DNA of 64,000 nt from Allomuricauda sp. M10 (GCF_020782875.1 NZ_JAJGBN010000001.1:992001-1056000); one strand, 5' to 3'. Counted from the first letter of the stretch, positions 43,952-54,747 are shown. Numbers and translations: made by a program. Notes: generated by a model from the sequence alone, not told the origin.

Positions 43952-46363
43952 TCATCTCAGTTTTGGATATGATTTCGGGTCCACTTCGTGCATGATGGCA
44001 TAAACCTTCTCGAAAATATCCTCAGCATTCGGTTTTGAAAAATAATCCCCATCTGTGGCATATGCTGGGCGATGCGCCTTTGATGCCAGCGTTTGTGGCG
44101 CGCTATCCAAATATTTGTAACCTTCCTGTTTTTCTACAATTTCTTGCATCAAATACGCAGAACACCCGCCGGGAACATCCTCATCAATAACCAAAAGGCG
44201 GTTCGTTTTTTGAAGACTTTTCACTACATCATGATCCAAATCGAATGGCAATAAAGTTTGCGCATCGATGACTTCGGCATCAATGCCCACTTCAAGAAGT
44301 TCCTGGGCTACTTTCTCAACGATCCGCAAAGTGGAACCGTAGGAAACCAAGGTAATGTCCGAACCTTGTTTTAAGGTTTCAACCTTTCCTATTGGGGTGC
44401 AGAACTCGCCCAAATTGGAAGGTAATTTCTCTTTCAATCGGTACCCGTTAAGACTTTCAATGATCAAGGCAGGTTCATCACTCTTCAAAAGGGTGTTGTA
44501 AAAACCAGCTGCCTGTGTCATGTTCCTTGGAGCGAGAATGTACATGCCCCTAAGCAGATGAATCAAGCCTCCCATGGGTGATCCGGAATGCCAAATGCCT
44601 TCCAGCCGGTGTCCTCTGGTACGCACAATGAGTGGCGCTTTTTGCTTGCCCACGGTTCGGTACATTAAGGTAGCAAGGTCGTCACTCAATGTTTGGATGG
44701 CATACAGGATATAATCCAAATATTGAATTTCGGCTATTGGTCGCAGTCCACGTAGCGCCATCCCGATACCTTGACCAATGATGCTTGTTTCACGGATTCC
44801 TGTATCGGCAACCCTAAGTTCACCGAATTTCTTTTGAAGCCCTTCAAGGCCTTGGTTCACATCTCCAATATTTCCGGTATCCTCGCCAAAAACCAAGGCC
44901 TCAGGATATTTTTCGAACAAAGCTTCAAAATTATCCCTGAGAATGATCCTTCCATCTACTTCTTCGGTATTGTTGGAGTAGGTGGGGACTACAGCCGGTA
45001 TATTGGTGGCCCTATTTTCCAATTCGCTATATAAATGGGAACTGTATTTGGGCTCGTTGGTGTCTAAAAAGTTGGACACCCAATTTTGTAATTGATTTTT
45101 TTCTGAGCTGTTTTCTCCCAATAGAAAACGAAGGGCATGTCGGGATTTGCTTGCCAAATCCTTTTTCAATGGCTCTTCAATGGCAATCAAGTCATTCTTT
45201 ATTTTGGTGATAAAGGCCCTGTTCGGACTTTTGCTTGCCGCTTGATCCAATAATTGCACCAATTGCTTTTTGGCTTCCAAATGAGGTTTAAGGAACTCGG
45301 ACCATGCTTCTTTTTTAGCAGTCCTTACCTTGTGCTTAATGTCACGTTCCAATTTTTTGAGATCTTCCTCGGAGCTGATACCGTTCTCCAGAATCCATTC
45401 CCTGAACTGTTTGTTGCAATCGTGTTCCTTTTCCCATTCCAATCTTTCGGCAGATTTGTACCGTTCATGTGAACCAGAGGTGGAATGCCCTTGTGGTTGG
45501 GTCAGTTCGGTAACATGTATCATTACGGGGACGTGTTCCTCCCTTGCAATATCAGAAGCATTTTCAAACGCATGGATCAGGGCGGTATAGTCCCATCCTT
45601 TTACTTTTAGGATTTCATACCCCTTGGTTTCCTCATCTCGCTGCAATCCACTTAATGCTTCGGAAATGTCACCTTTGGTGGTATGGAATTCCGATGGTAC
45701 CGAAATGCCGTATTCATCATCCCAAATGCAGATGACCATGGGGACCTGCATTACCCCGGCGGCATTGATCACCTCAAAAAAGTGACCTTCACTGGTGCTG
45801 GCATTGCCAATGGTGCCCCAAGCCACTTCGTTTCCATTGTTGGAAAAGTTGGTCTGGTCTATTTCCTTTACGTTTCTATATATTTTGGAGGCCTGCGCAA
45901 GACCCAATAGTCGAGGCATTTGCCCTGCGGTACAGGAAATGTCCGCGCTACTGTTCTTTTGTTTGGTGAGATCTTTCCAGGTGCCGTCCTCATTTAGGCT
46001 ATGGGTAACAAAATGACCGCCCATTTGCCTTCCGGCACTCATGGGGTCTTTGTTGATGTCGGTAGTGGCGTATAGTCCGTGAAAAAACTGTTTTGGGCTC
46101 AAGTAGTCCAAGGCCATCATAAAAGTCTGGTCCCTGTAGTAGCCACTTCTAAAATCCCCATCTTGAAAAGCCCTGGCCATGGCAAGCTGTGGAAGTTCCT
46201 TTCCATCCCCAAAAATCCCGAATTTGGCCTTTCCGGAGAGTACTTCACGGCGACCCAACAAACTACATTCCCTACTGGTAACGGCTATTTCATAATCCTG
46301 AAGAATCTGTGATCGAAAGTCTTCGAAGGAAATATCGCTGCTGGTACTCGGGTCAGGTTTCAT
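43952..46363 (-). CDS. fused E1 alpha-beta 2-oxo acid dehydrogenase (branched-chain type)
   Basis: 803 residues: the N-terminal ~400 are the E1 alpha part (MSAGRQMGGHF, TAGQMPRLLGLAQASK), the C-terminal ~350 the E1 beta part (VFGEDTGNIGDVNQGLEGLQKKFG, DTGIRETSIIGQGIGMALRGLRP, DEDVPGGCSAYLMQEI). ThDP binding in the alpha part reads TIGNASTSEG...CIWDDEYGISVP, so the common GDG and NN positions are changed. The fused E1 is normal in Flavobacteriia. Its substrate is probably the branched-chain 2-oxo acids; E2 and E3 are not in the window. Confidence 0.85.
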   Translation of the reverse strand: MKPDPSTSSDISFEDFRSQILQDYEIAVTSRECSLLGRREVLSGKAKFGIFGDGKELPQLAMARAFQDGDFRSGYYRDQTFMMALDYLSPKQFFHGLYATTDINKDPMSAGRQMGGHFVTHSLNEDGTWKDLTKQKNSSADISCTAGQMPRLLGLAQASKIYRNVKEIDQTNFSNNGNEVAWGTIGNASTSEGHFFEVINAAGVMQVPMVICIWDDEYGISVPSEFHTTKGDISEALSGLQRDEETKGYEILKVKGWDYTALIHAFENASDIAREEHVPVMIHVTELTQPQGHSTSGSHERYKSAERLEWEKEHDCNKQFREWILENGISSEEDLKKLERDIKHKVRTAKKEAWSEFLKPHLEAKKQLVQLLDQAASKSPNRAFITKIKNDLIAIEEPLKKDLASKSRHALRFLLGENSSEKNQLQNWVSNFLDTNEPKYSSHLYSELENRATNIPAVVPTYSNNTEEVDGRIILRDNFEALFEKYPEALVFGEDTGNIGDVNQGLEGLQKKFGELRVADTGIRETSIIGQGIGMALRGLRPIAEIQYLDYILYAIQTLSDDLATLMYRTVGKQKAPLIVRTRGHRLEGIWHSGSPMGGLIHLLRGMYILAPRNMTQAAGFYNTLLKSDEPALIIESLNGYRLKEKLPSNLGEFCTPIGKVETLKQGSDITLVSYGSTLRIVEKVAQELLEVGIDAEVIDAQTLLPFDLDHDVVKSLQKTNRLLVIDEDVPGGCSAYLMQEIVEKQEGYKYLDSAPQTLASKAHRPAYATDGDYFSKPNAEDIFEKVYAIMHEVDPKSYPKLR

Positions 46364-46382
46364 GGGCTAATATCGATTTCTG

Positions 46383-46413
46383 CGAAATTACTAAAATACG
46401 TACAATTCGGCAA
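46383..46413 (-). promoter_or_regulatory. candidate promoter for the fused E1 gene
   Basis: On the minus strand TTG (46411-46413) is followed after 20 bases by TAATTTCG (46383-46390), one mismatch from TAnnTTTG. The spacing fits the Flavobacteriia consensus. Confidence 0.45.
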
Positions 46414-46521
46414 TATCAGCTCATGTTAATAAAATATCAATTCAATAACATTATTGTGATTTTGGAACAAAAAATTTAAAAAATTGCTATTTCGAAACTT
46501 TCAATTTATCAAAATGATAAA

Positions 46522-49353
46522 TCAGAACCATTTTCGCGTAAATAGGCCCACCAAGGTTTTGGGGCTGATAGTGACAATAAACCGGATGCGTTGGCCATAA
46601 TCATCTTGGCCGATTTCCCATCCGCGATTGGAGTAAACAGGGAAGTACAATTCAAAGTAATCGGTGACCAAATTCAATCGCACCCCCGAATCATAGACAA
46701 AACGGGAGTCGCCCCCCTTGCTTTTTAAGAAGCCAATATCGCCATATGCTTCAATCCATCTCCAAATGTTGGCACTGGCATTGGTGGTAGCCATCCAATC
46801 GTTGGCAAACGGATTTTCCAATTTGGATTTAAATCCACCTTCGGCAATGATGATCTGTTGACTGTACAATCCAGAACTTTCGGACCTTCCTAAATAAGCC
46901 AGATCGAACATGTAATCCGTTGGACGGTCCAATGCAAAACTGAAGAAATCGGATGCCGTATTATTCCGTAAAAACTTACCTGCATAAAATCGTAGGTTCA
47001 ATTGCCTGTTGCTTTGGAATAGTTTTCTGTATTCCATTTCAAAGGCCAGTTTTGAAAAATCATTGGAATGCTGGGCATCCAATGACCACGAAAGATAGTT
47101 CAGGATATTGTTGTCCACATCCGTAAACCGGGCATTCATTACCCCGTAATTGGGATCAGTGTCAATTTGGTCCTCTAATGCGGCATCCACACTTCGGAAA
47201 ACGTTGCGATAGCGGAACATCAAATATTGCCTACGGTTGGACAATAAATCATTGGGTCGCCAACCAAAGGTTACGGCAGGGGTCAAAGTAGAGAAACGCG
47301 AATTTTCCTGAAAGTGTGAGGTGGAACCAGCAAACGAAAAATCTGTTACGTACAATCCCGTTTTCTTATGGTATTTCCGGTATCGGAAACCTGCCTTGCC
47401 CACCAAAGTATGTTCCAGGAAGGAATAGGTTGGGGAAATGTCATACAAAAACTGCCGCTCCAAAAAGGTTTTGTTGTACAGCCTTAACCCTGGCGTAATA
47501 CCATCGTAAATGTTGAAATTGGCTACCGGAACATAAAAAACCTGGTTGTAGTAAGGATCTTCCGTATCCTTGAAAAACTGGAATTTAAGTTTCTTGTTGC
47601 TCGATAGGAAACCATTCAATGTCTTCCAGTTGTCCCGTTGATTGAATTCCGGGATTTTTTGATCGTAATTCAATACCATTCGGTCTTCACCGTTTCTGGG
47701 AAGGGTAACCGTTTTGGTAGAATCTATGCCTGTGAACCAATAGTGGGAAATGACCGAATCTTTCTGAAGCCCGAAAAGGGAGATAGGAACATTGGTGCCC
47801 CGTTTGTTCTTTATGACCAAGGAAATGGAATCATCGGTCTTGGTAATTTTCTTGATCTTGAAATCTATCTTCTTGTCCGTGGAAACATATTCGTCAAAAA
47901 ACCAATCGATGTCCTTTTCAGAACGAGCCTTGATCGTGTTTTCAAAATCCAACGAGGAAACATGCTGTCTTAGCTTGAAGTTTTTATAAAAGTCGATGAT
48001 GCTACTATCTATTTTATGTTCCCCCAGATAATTGGAAAGGTAGGACATGCCCAAACCAGCCTTATAGCCATTTGCGATTTTTTCGTTGAACTTGATTAGG
48101 GAATCGTTGCTGGTTGTCAAGGCCTGATCAATATTTTTTCTCGCTGAAACCATACTGAACAAGGCATACTGTTCATTAAAGTCCATTTGGGCAAAATGAA
48201 AATTTTTAATCCCCCAAATTTTGGAGAGTTTACCAGCCAGTTTTTGATCGGGATAATGATCTTCCACATAGTGGATCATCAGGTAATAACCGATGGCATC
48301 GTTAACCCAGCGCTCTTGGCGCGGATCCAGAAAAAGGGTTTCCCTCAAATAGCTGCGAATGGCAGTTTTCAGGAATTTCATCTCAAATTGGAACTGTTCT
48401 TCGTATGGTCTAATGAAGGAGGGTAGTTGCCCGATTCCATATAGCGGGGATTTGTTGTAGTCATATTCGCTGACCAACAAATTTTCATGGGGATATCTGC
48501 CCAAATTCTCTTCCAAGAAATCTACAACCCGGTTGATGGAAATCCCTTGGGATATCTCATCATATTTGTTCGACTCAATATCAGTGGTTACCGTCATTGG
48601 TCCCATGACATGTTTGGTGAACGTTTTTTGGGTGGAAAGTAGGATTTCACAGTTTTTTCTCTTGTCACCAAAGAGTTGAATATGCTGTCCGCCTGGAAAT
48701 TGTGAAACTATGGATTGCCTGTAATTGGAAGCCAAATAAAGCCGTTCAGGAAAGGTCAGATTGATGGAGGTTTCCGTAACGTCGGTGTACAGGTCATCCA
48801 GGTTCTTGTTGTCGTAAAGGCGCCAATACCCATCAAAAACGGCAGGAGAGAGGTACCAATCCTTTAGGTTATATCCTCCACCGTCCACGGCACCATAACC
48901 CGTAAATTTGGCATTGGGCAATTTGATGGTATAGGTAAGGAAAAGTTCCACCGATTCCCCGGGACGTAAAATGTCGTTCAGGGTTATGGCAATCAAATCG
49001 CGGTTGCCGACCCTTTCCCAATTGAGCCCGGTATAGTTCTGGTCCACGATGGACATGATTGTGGTCTGTCCTCTTTCACGATCCTTGGCCAAATGGAGCC
49101 CTCGGTTGAATTCTTCGGCAAAACGTTTGGCCAAAGCGGTGTTCTTATTGGAATAAGCATGGTTCCAATCATTGAAATAAAGAGAAGATAGCCCACTGGT
49201 GGAATGGTTCACATAAGTGAACTTCTGTTTAATCCTAATTTGATTGCTGGGGCCATCTATGGTTGCCACAATTTCATTCTTATGCTGACCCCAAAGTGAG
49301 GAGAACACAAGAAAAAAAAGCAAAACAACCTGATATGGAACGCGGCGAAACAT
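46522..49353 (-). CDS. degenerate M1-like domain joined to an outer-membrane beta barrel
   Basis: About 943 residues from the ATG at 49353 (a TTG precedes it). Signal peptide to ~residue 23. Residues ~25-560 follow the M1 aminopeptidase layout, with the GxMEN region as YGIGQLPSF, but HExxH is absent: the segment at ~330-345 reads KTAIRSYLRETLFLD and the later Glu site is WVNDAIGYYL. The C-terminal ~350 residues have the alternating aromatic strands of an outer-membrane barrel and end in Phe (TRKWF). I infer a non-catalytic M1 fold displayed on an outer-membrane barrel. Confidence 0.7.
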   Translation of the reverse strand: MFRRVPYQVVLLFFLVFSSLWGQHKNEIVATIDGPSNQIRIKQKFTYVNHSTSGLSSLYFNDWNHAYSNKNTALAKRFAEEFNRGLHLAKDRERGQTTIMSIVDQNYTGLNWERVGNRDLIAITLNDILRPGESVELFLTYTIKLPNAKFTGYGAVDGGGYNLKDWYLSPAVFDGYWRLYDNKNLDDLYTDVTETSINLTFPERLYLASNYRQSIVSQFPGGQHIQLFGDKRKNCEILLSTQKTFTKHVMGPMTVTTDIESNKYDEISQGISINRVVDFLEENLGRYPHENLLVSEYDYNKSPLYGIGQLPSFIRPYEEQFQFEMKFLKTAIRSYLRETLFLDPRQERWVNDAIGYYLMIHYVEDHYPDQKLAGKLSKIWGIKNFHFAQMDFNEQYALFSMVSARKNIDQALTTSNDSLIKFNEKIANGYKAGLGMSYLSNYLGEHKIDSSIIDFYKNFKLRQHVSSLDFENTIKARSEKDIDWFFDEYVSTDKKIDFKIKKITKTDDSISLVIKNKRGTNVPISLFGLQKDSVISHYWFTGIDSTKTVTLPRNGEDRMVLNYDQKIPEFNQRDNWKTLNGFLSSNKKLKFQFFKDTEDPYYNQVFYVPVANFNIYDGITPGLRLYNKTFLERQFLYDISPTYSFLEHTLVGKAGFRYRKYHKKTGLYVTDFSFAGSTSHFQENSRFSTLTPAVTFGWRPNDLLSNRRQYLMFRYRNVFRSVDAALEDQIDTDPNYGVMNARFTDVDNNILNYLSWSLDAQHSNDFSKLAFEMEYRKLFQSNRQLNLRFYAGKFLRNNTASDFFSFALDRPTDYMFDLAYLGRSESSGLYSQQIIIAEGGFKSKLENPFANDWMATTNASANIWRWIEAYGDIGFLKSKGGDSRFVYDSGVRLNLVTDYFELYFPVYSNRGWEIGQDDYGQRIRFIVTISPKTLVGLFTRKWF

Positions 49354-49367
49354 CAAAATAGACTCGA

Positions 49368-50060
49368 TTAAAAGTTCGGACTAAGCGTTCTGCCCTTGTA
49401 AAAAGCGTCTATGATTTCAACGACCTCGTCTTCAGTGTCCACCACTTTGACCAGGTCTAGATCTCTAGGACTGATGTTGCCGGCTTCCAACATGGTATTT
49501 TTCACCCAATCAATGAGTCCTTGCCAAAAATCGGTTCCGACCAAAATAATCGGGAACGTATGGATCTTATGGGTTTGGATCAAAGTAATGGCCTCAAAAA
49601 GCTCGTCCAAGGTTCCAAAACCGCCCGGCATCACCACAAATCCTTGGGAATATTTTACGAACATCACTTTCCTGACGAAGAAATAATCAAAGTCAAGGCT
49701 TTTGTCATCGTCAATATAGGGATTGTCATGCTGTTCAAACGGAAGGTCAATGTTCAGTCCCACGGAAGTCCCTCCTGCAAGATTGGCACCTCTATTCCCC
49801 GCTTCCATGATTCCGGGGCCGCCACCGGTGATGATACCGTAGCCCGCTTCCGCAATCCGCTTGGAAATGTTCACAGCTAATTCATAGTATTTGTTACCGG
49901 GCCTAACCCTTGCCGATCCAAAAATGGATACACATGGACCAATGGCGCTCATTTTTTCAAACCCGTTCACAAATTCGCCCATGATCTTGAAAATGGCCCA
50001 AGAGTCATTGGTTTTTATCTCATTCCATTCTTTGGAATGTTGTTCTTTTCGCATTTGCAT
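49368..50060 (-). CDS. LOG family protein (cytokinin riboside 5'-monophosphate phosphoribohydrolase-like)
   Basis: 230 residues. The LOG signatures GGGPGIMEAGNRGA and MPGGFGTLDELFEAIT are intact. Members cleave the N-glycosidic bond of nucleoside monophosphates. It lies 12 bases after uvrA on the same strand and probably shares its transcript; the link to repair is only positional. Confidence 0.9.
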   Translation of the reverse strand: MQMRKEQHSKEWNEIKTNDSWAIFKIMGEFVNGFEKMSAIGPCVSIFGSARVRPGNKYYELAVNISKRIAEAGYGIITGGGPGIMEAGNRGANLAGGTSVGLNIDLPFEQHDNPYIDDDKSLDFDYFFVRKVMFVKYSQGFVVMPGGFGTLDELFEAITLIQTHKIHTFPIILVGTDFWQGLIDWVKNTMLEAGNISPRDLDLVKVVDTEDEVVEIIDAFYKGRTLSPNF

Positions 50061-50072
50061 TGTTCAGTATTT

Positions 50073-52934
50073 TTATATGGCCCTTGCAATTTTTTGCTTG
50101 GCGTTCTCTAATTCTTTCTTCAAAAACTTGGCCGTGTAACTTTTCTTGTCCTTGGCTACTTCTTCCGGGGTTCCGGTTGCCACGACCATTCCTCCACCTC
50201 TTCCTCCTTCGTACCCGATGTCGATGATGTAATCCACCATTTTTATGACATCCAAGTTGTGTTCGATCACCAAAATGGTGTTGCCTTTGTCCACCAGTTG
50301 ATTGAGCACTTCCATAAGTACCCGAATGTCTTCAAAATGTAGCCCAGTGGTCGGTTCGTCGAGGATATAAAATGTGTTTCCGGTATCGCGCTTGGATAAT
50401 TCGGTTGCCAGTTTTACCCGTTGCGCCTCGCCCCCGGAAAGGGTGGTGGACTGTTGCCCCAATGATATATAACCCAATCCCACATCTTTTATTGTTTTCA
50501 GCTTTCTGTGGATCTTCGGAATGTTCTCGAAAAAGTCTACGGCTTCGTTAATGGTCATTTCCAGCACATCCGAAATGGATTTTCCTTTGTATCGGATTTC
50601 TAAGGTTTCCCTATTGAAACGTTTCCCGTTACAGGTTTCACATTCCACATACACATCGGGCAAAAAGTTCATTTCGATGACTTTAAGACCACCACCTTGG
50701 CAAGTTTCGCATCGTCCGCCTGCCACATTGAAACTGAACCGTCCCGGTTTATATCCACGGATGGTTGCCTCGGTGGTCTTAGCGAAAAGATTTCGTATTT
50801 CACTAAAAACTCCGGTGTATGTAGCTGGATTTGATCTTGGCGTTCGGCCGATGGGGGATTGGTTGATGTCGATGACTTTATCAATATTTTCTAACCCCTT
50901 GATTTTTTTGTACGGCATGGGTTTTTTTACCCCGTTGAAGTAGTGCGCGTTCATGATGGGGTAGAGGGTCTCGTTCACCAAAGTGGATTTGCCACTTCCG
51001 GATACACCCGTTACTCCGATAAGTTTTCCCAATGGGAATTCAACGGTCACATCTTTCAAATTGTTACCCGTACAGCCGGAAAGGACGATTTTTTTACCGG
51101 TACCTTTTCTTCGTTCATTTGGAACAGGAATTTCCAACTCTCCCGTGATGTATTGTGCGGTTAGGGTATGATGGTCTTTCAATTCTTGTGGACTTCCTTC
51201 GGAAATGATCTCACCCCCATGTTTTCCGGCCCTTGGACCGATATCGATGACGTGGTCGGCACGTTCGATCATATCGCGGTCGTGTTCCACCACAATCACG
51301 GAGTTGCCAATATCCCGAAGTGATTCCAATGAATGGATCAAGCGTTCATTGTCGCGTTGATGCAAACCAATGCTGGGCTCGTCCAAAATGTAGAGAACTC
51401 CAACTAATTGGGAACCAATTTGGGTCGCCAATCGGATGCGTTGCGCCTCACCGCCAGAAAGGGATTTGGAGCTTCTGTCCAAGGACAGATAATCCAATCC
51501 TACATCCAACAAAAAGCCGATTCGAGCTTTGATTTCCTTGATGATTTCTTCAGCTATGATCTTTTGATCTCCCTCCAACGTATCTTCAAGCTGTTGAAAG
51601 AAAGAAGCCAACTCGGTAATGTCCATATGGGCCAGTTCGGCAATGTTCTTTTCCCCGATCTTAAAATACAAGGATTCTTGCCGCAACCTAGCTCCATGGC
51701 AAGATGGGCATTTCACTTTGTCCATAAAATCCTTTGCCCACCTTTGGATGGATGTGGATTCTGCCTGCTCGAACTGGGTTTTTATGAAATTGGCAATGCC
51801 TTCATATTCAATCTTATACTGCCGTTTTACCCCAAGGGATTTGGAATCGACCTCAAAGCTTTCCTTGCCACCGTATAGAATAACTTCCATAGCTTCCTCT
51901 GGGATTTTTTCAATGGCGTCAGAAAGGTCAAAATTATACCGCTGTGCAATGGTCTCCAGCTGCTTGAAGGCCCAAGATTTTTTGTATTCGCCTAAAGGTG
52001 CCAAACCACCTGCCTTGATGGAGATTTTGGGGTTGGGCATGATTTTTTGCACGTTCACTTCGTACACATGCCCTAATCCGCTACACTCTGGGCACATGCC
52101 TTTTGGTGAGTTGAAGGAAAACGTATTGGGTTCTGGAGTGGGATAGGAGATACCTGTTGAAGGACACATCAAATCCCGACTGAAATAACGTGGTACCGAC
52201 TCGCCTTCTTCCAATACCATCAGTACGTTTTCACCGCTGTACATGGCGGTATTGATCGTTTCGGTCAGGCGTTTGTGGAAATCCTCGGTATCCGAAACTT
52301 TTAAACGGTCTATAACTATTTCAATATCGTGGGTCTTGTAACGGTCCACCTTCATGCCCTTGGTAATGTCCATGATCTCACCATCAACCCGAACTTTCAC
52401 AAAACCTTGCTTGGCAATTTGCTCGAACAGTTCCCGATAGTGCCCTTTTCTGGATTTGATGATCGGGGCCAACACATTTATTTTTTTATCGAGGTAGGAT
52501 GAAATGATCAATTTCTTGATTTGTTCATCACTGTAGCTTATCATCTTTTCTCCCGTATTGTAACTGTAGGCATCCCCGGCACGAGCAAACAACAGTCGAA
52601 GAAAATCGTAGACTTCGGTGATGGTGCCTACTGTAGATCTTGGGGATTTGGAGGTGGTTTTTTGTTCTATGGCGATAACTGGAGATAATCCATCGATCTT
52701 GTCCACATCGGGTCGTTCCAAACCACCCAAAAATTGCCGTGCGTAGGCAGAAAAGGTTTCAATGTAACGGCGTTGGCCTTCGGCATAGATCGTATCAAAC
52801 GCCAAAGAGGACTTTCCACTGCCTGATAGTCCAGTGATCACTACGAGTTTTTCACGTGGAATGGTGACATCAATATTTTTCAGGTTGTGTACCCGGGCAC
52901 CCTTGACCTCAATATGTTCTTCGTAGTTGACCAT
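50073..52934 (-). CDS. uvrA: excinuclease ABC subunit A
   Basis: 953 residues, full length. Two ABC modules: Walker [21 protein letters not shown] and [15 protein letters not shown], signature [17 protein letters not shown] and [15 protein letters not shown]. Zinc modules [12 protein letters not shown] and [10 protein letters not shown]...CETCNGKRF, plus [10 protein letters not shown] in the insertion. It finds DNA lesions in nucleotide excision repair. No operator like the one at 57215-57291 was seen in the gap before it. Confidence 0.97.
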   Translation of the reverse strand: MVNYEEHIEVKGARVHNLKNIDVTIPREKLVVITGLSGSGKSSLAFDTIYAEGQRRYIETFSAYARQFLGGLERPDVDKIDGLSPVIAIEQKTTSKSPRSTVGTITEVYDFLRLLFARAGDAYSYNTGEKMISYSDEQIKKLIISSYLDKKINVLAPIIKSRKGHYRELFEQIAKQGFVKVRVDGEIMDITKGMKVDRYKTHDIEIVIDRLKVSDTEDFHKRLTETINTAMYSGENVLMVLEEGESVPRYFSRDLMCPSTGISYPTPEPNTFSFNSPKGMCPECSGLGHVYEVNVQKIMPNPKISIKAGGLAPLGEYKKSWAFKQLETIAQRYNFDLSDAIEKIPEEAMEVILYGGKESFEVDSKSLGVKRQYKIEYEGIANFIKTQFEQAESTSIQRWAKDFMDKVKCPSCHGARLRQESLYFKIGEKNIAELAHMDITELASFFQQLEDTLEGDQKIIAEEIIKEIKARIGFLLDVGLDYLSLDRSSKSLSGGEAQRIRLATQIGSQLVGVLYILDEPSIGLHQRDNERLIHSLESLRDIGNSVIVVEHDRDMIERADHVIDIGPRAGKHGGEIISEGSPQELKDHHTLTAQYITGELEIPVPNERRKGTGKKIVLSGCTGNNLKDVTVEFPLGKLIGVTGVSGSGKSTLVNETLYPIMNAHYFNGVKKPMPYKKIKGLENIDKVIDINQSPIGRTPRSNPATYTGVFSEIRNLFAKTTEATIRGYKPGRFSFNVAGGRCETCQGGGLKVIEMNFLPDVYVECETCNGKRFNRETLEIRYKGKSISDVLEMTINEAVDFFENIPKIHRKLKTIKDVGLGYISLGQQSTTLSGGEAQRVKLATELSKRDTGNTFYILDEPTTGLHFEDIRVLMEVLNQLVDKGNTILVIEHNLDVIKMVDYIIDIGYEGGRGGGMVVATGTPEEVAKDKKSYTAKFLKKELENAKQKIARAI

Positions 52935-53116
52935 AAATCATAGCAAAGCTTCAAAAGTAGGGATTTGACACGTAAAAAAGAAGGAGGTTTGCTTTTCGTT
53001 ATTTTAAACGATAGCTTATTTTTGGTGCTATATCATCTATCACTTCGAGCGCAGGAGAGAGGTGCATTTACCATGGATCCCAACTGCACTTGATTTGACC
53101 ATACAAACAGAAAATT

Positions 53117-53638
53117 ATGAAACTATTGGGCATTGGCTCCCGCATTGACCACCCTGAATATGGTAAAGGTGTGGTAACGAACGTATCATCAAAGCATTAT
53201 TGGGTAACTTTTTTGGAAAACGGATTGGAGACCATTGATTTGGACTCCGAATTTGAAGTCATCGAAGGGGTAGAGGGCGAAGTGGATTCCGTGAGCTTTT
53301 TTGATATTGAGCGTTCTTTGGTGCAGATTTTGGAAAAGTGGAGCGACACTCATGAAAAAGTGGCCATTGCGGATAAATGGAAGGGCGGCAAACTGATTTT
53401 GGACCCCGGGGATGCCACCCAGAACAAGGAAATGCCCATCGAAACCTTTTTTCATAAGATTGTGATGGTGCGCGACCGTATCCGTGTGATGGAACAAAAG
53501 ATCAACAGCAGCAATCTGGACGATCAGGATAAAATTGATCTACAACAATACATTACCCGCATTTATGGCAGTTTGACCAGTTTTAATGTACTCTTTAAAA
53601 ACAAGAGCGATTATTTTGTGGGGGAGAAGGGGAAGTGA
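53117..53638 (+). CDS. conserved hypothetical protein with PcrA-tail-like N-terminal domain
   Basis: 173 residues, cytosolic. The N terminus LGIGSRIDHPEYGKGVVTNVSSKHYWVTFLENGLETID closely parallels the Tudor-like tail of the PcrA helicase at 33614-35947 (VGARVNHSRFGRGRVLSIEG). The rest is helical with no known motif. A role in binding RNA polymerase or another partner of that domain is a guess. Half of a repeat-family element (53040-53062) lies upstream. Confidence 0.6.
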   Translation: MKLLGIGSRIDHPEYGKGVVTNVSSKHYWVTFLENGLETIDLDSEFEVIEGVEGEVDSVSFFDIERSLVQILEKWSDTHEKVAIADKWKGGKLILDPGDATQNKEMPIETFFHKIVMVRDRIRVMEQKINSSNLDDQDKIDLQQYITRIYGSLTSFNVLFKNKSDYFVGEKGK

Positions 53639-53690
53639 TTTTTAAGTCTTAAAATAGGATGTTCAATTTTTTGCTTTTTAGCATAGAGCA

Positions 53691-53993
53691 TTAAAAATTT
53701 GAAATAAAAGTTTCAATACTTATGCTTTCGGTTAGGTTTTGATTTGTCAAGGAAAATCTGCTGAATTCATACCATTCTGAATCAAATTCAAAGTCACTTT
53801 GGTCAAATTTCGGAACACCAACTTGAGATGGATAAAAATATTCTTTATCTATAAGTTTAGCTCTTAATTTCAAATCTGCTTCTTCTGCACTTAGATTATT
53901 TGGATTGCTGAAAACCAATTCCCCAAACTGTTTGTAATTCCCTGCATCTCGATATAGATACTCAAATTTCAGATTATTTTTTGAAGCGTACAT
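53691..53993 (-). CDS. small hypothetical protein downstream of the HNH gene
   Basis: 100 residues (KFEYLYRDAGNYKQFGELVFSN near the N terminus). Its ATG lies 20 bases inside the end of the broken HNH gene, so it was probably translated by coupling to it. I do not recognise the family; it is acidic and has no membrane segment. The patch is visibly AT-richer than its neighbours, suggesting acquisition. Confidence 0.55.
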   Translation of the reverse strand: MYASKNNLKFEYLYRDAGNYKQFGELVFSNPNNLSAEEADLKLRAKLIDKEYFYPSQVGVPKFDQSDFEFDSEWYEFSRFSLTNQNLTESISIETFISNF

Positions 53994-54747
53994 TGTTATG
54001 ATATATTAGGAAGTTTACATCTGGAAGGAACTTTGAAGGTAAAAAAATCTCCTTGCCATCATATCTTATGAAGAAATTTTCGATGGCACTTTGGTCTTTC
54101 TCTTTCAAAAGTTGCTCCGAAACTTTGATTTTATAGTCCGGGGTTATCGTCATCAATCCATTCTCAAAAGCTTTATCGTGTAAACCATTAATAGCAATTC
54201 CATTACGAGGATTGAGCCTGTTTTTCTCATCTTCGCTCCATGGTTTAATATGACCGGCAATTAAAAGTTCTGGATTTTTTAAACCAGTAATACAACAAGT
54301 GTAATTGTATGAAGCTAATATTGAGCTTCAGAAAAATGATTGATTAATCCTAGCTTTTATCACCCGTTCTCTGGTTATTCCTGCTTTTGGTAAGAGTACT
54401 TCACTTATGTTATTGAGCCGTTCAATGGGTTTGTTTTCTATTTTGGACCGAAGTTTCTCACTCTCATAGGGTAGTTCTTCCCAATTGGTGTAATACTCAT
54501 TCCAAACTTCCCTATCAAGTTTGCTTGTATTTGAGGCTCCTTTAATTCCTCTTGCCTTTAAACTTGGATCAAGACTTGCAAAATTTACTAATTTATAAGC
54601 TATGGAACTAGGTGTCCTATTTATCAAATTAGCAAGATGTATGACTTCGGGGTTGGTTTTATGTAATCTGCCAAATGGTAATTTGCAATACAGATTTATT
54701 GCTAAAATCAATTCATTTCGTGTCCAAAGTCTTTGCCCTTCTTTCAT
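53974..54747 (-). pseudogene. HNH endonuclease, broken by an in-frame TGA
   Basis: The reading frame from 54747 to 53974 (258 codons) is continuous except for one TGA at 54328-54330. Before it: a helical DNA-binding-like part ending KARINQSFF. After it: SSILASYNYTCCITG, GHIKPWSEDEKNRLNPRNGIAIN and LHDKAFENGLM, the full HNH core (His-Asn-His positions) of the HNH_2 type. An intact gene would have Arg (AGA) at the TGA, a one-base change. The product may be truncated to 139 residues without the nuclease core. Confidence 0.82.
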
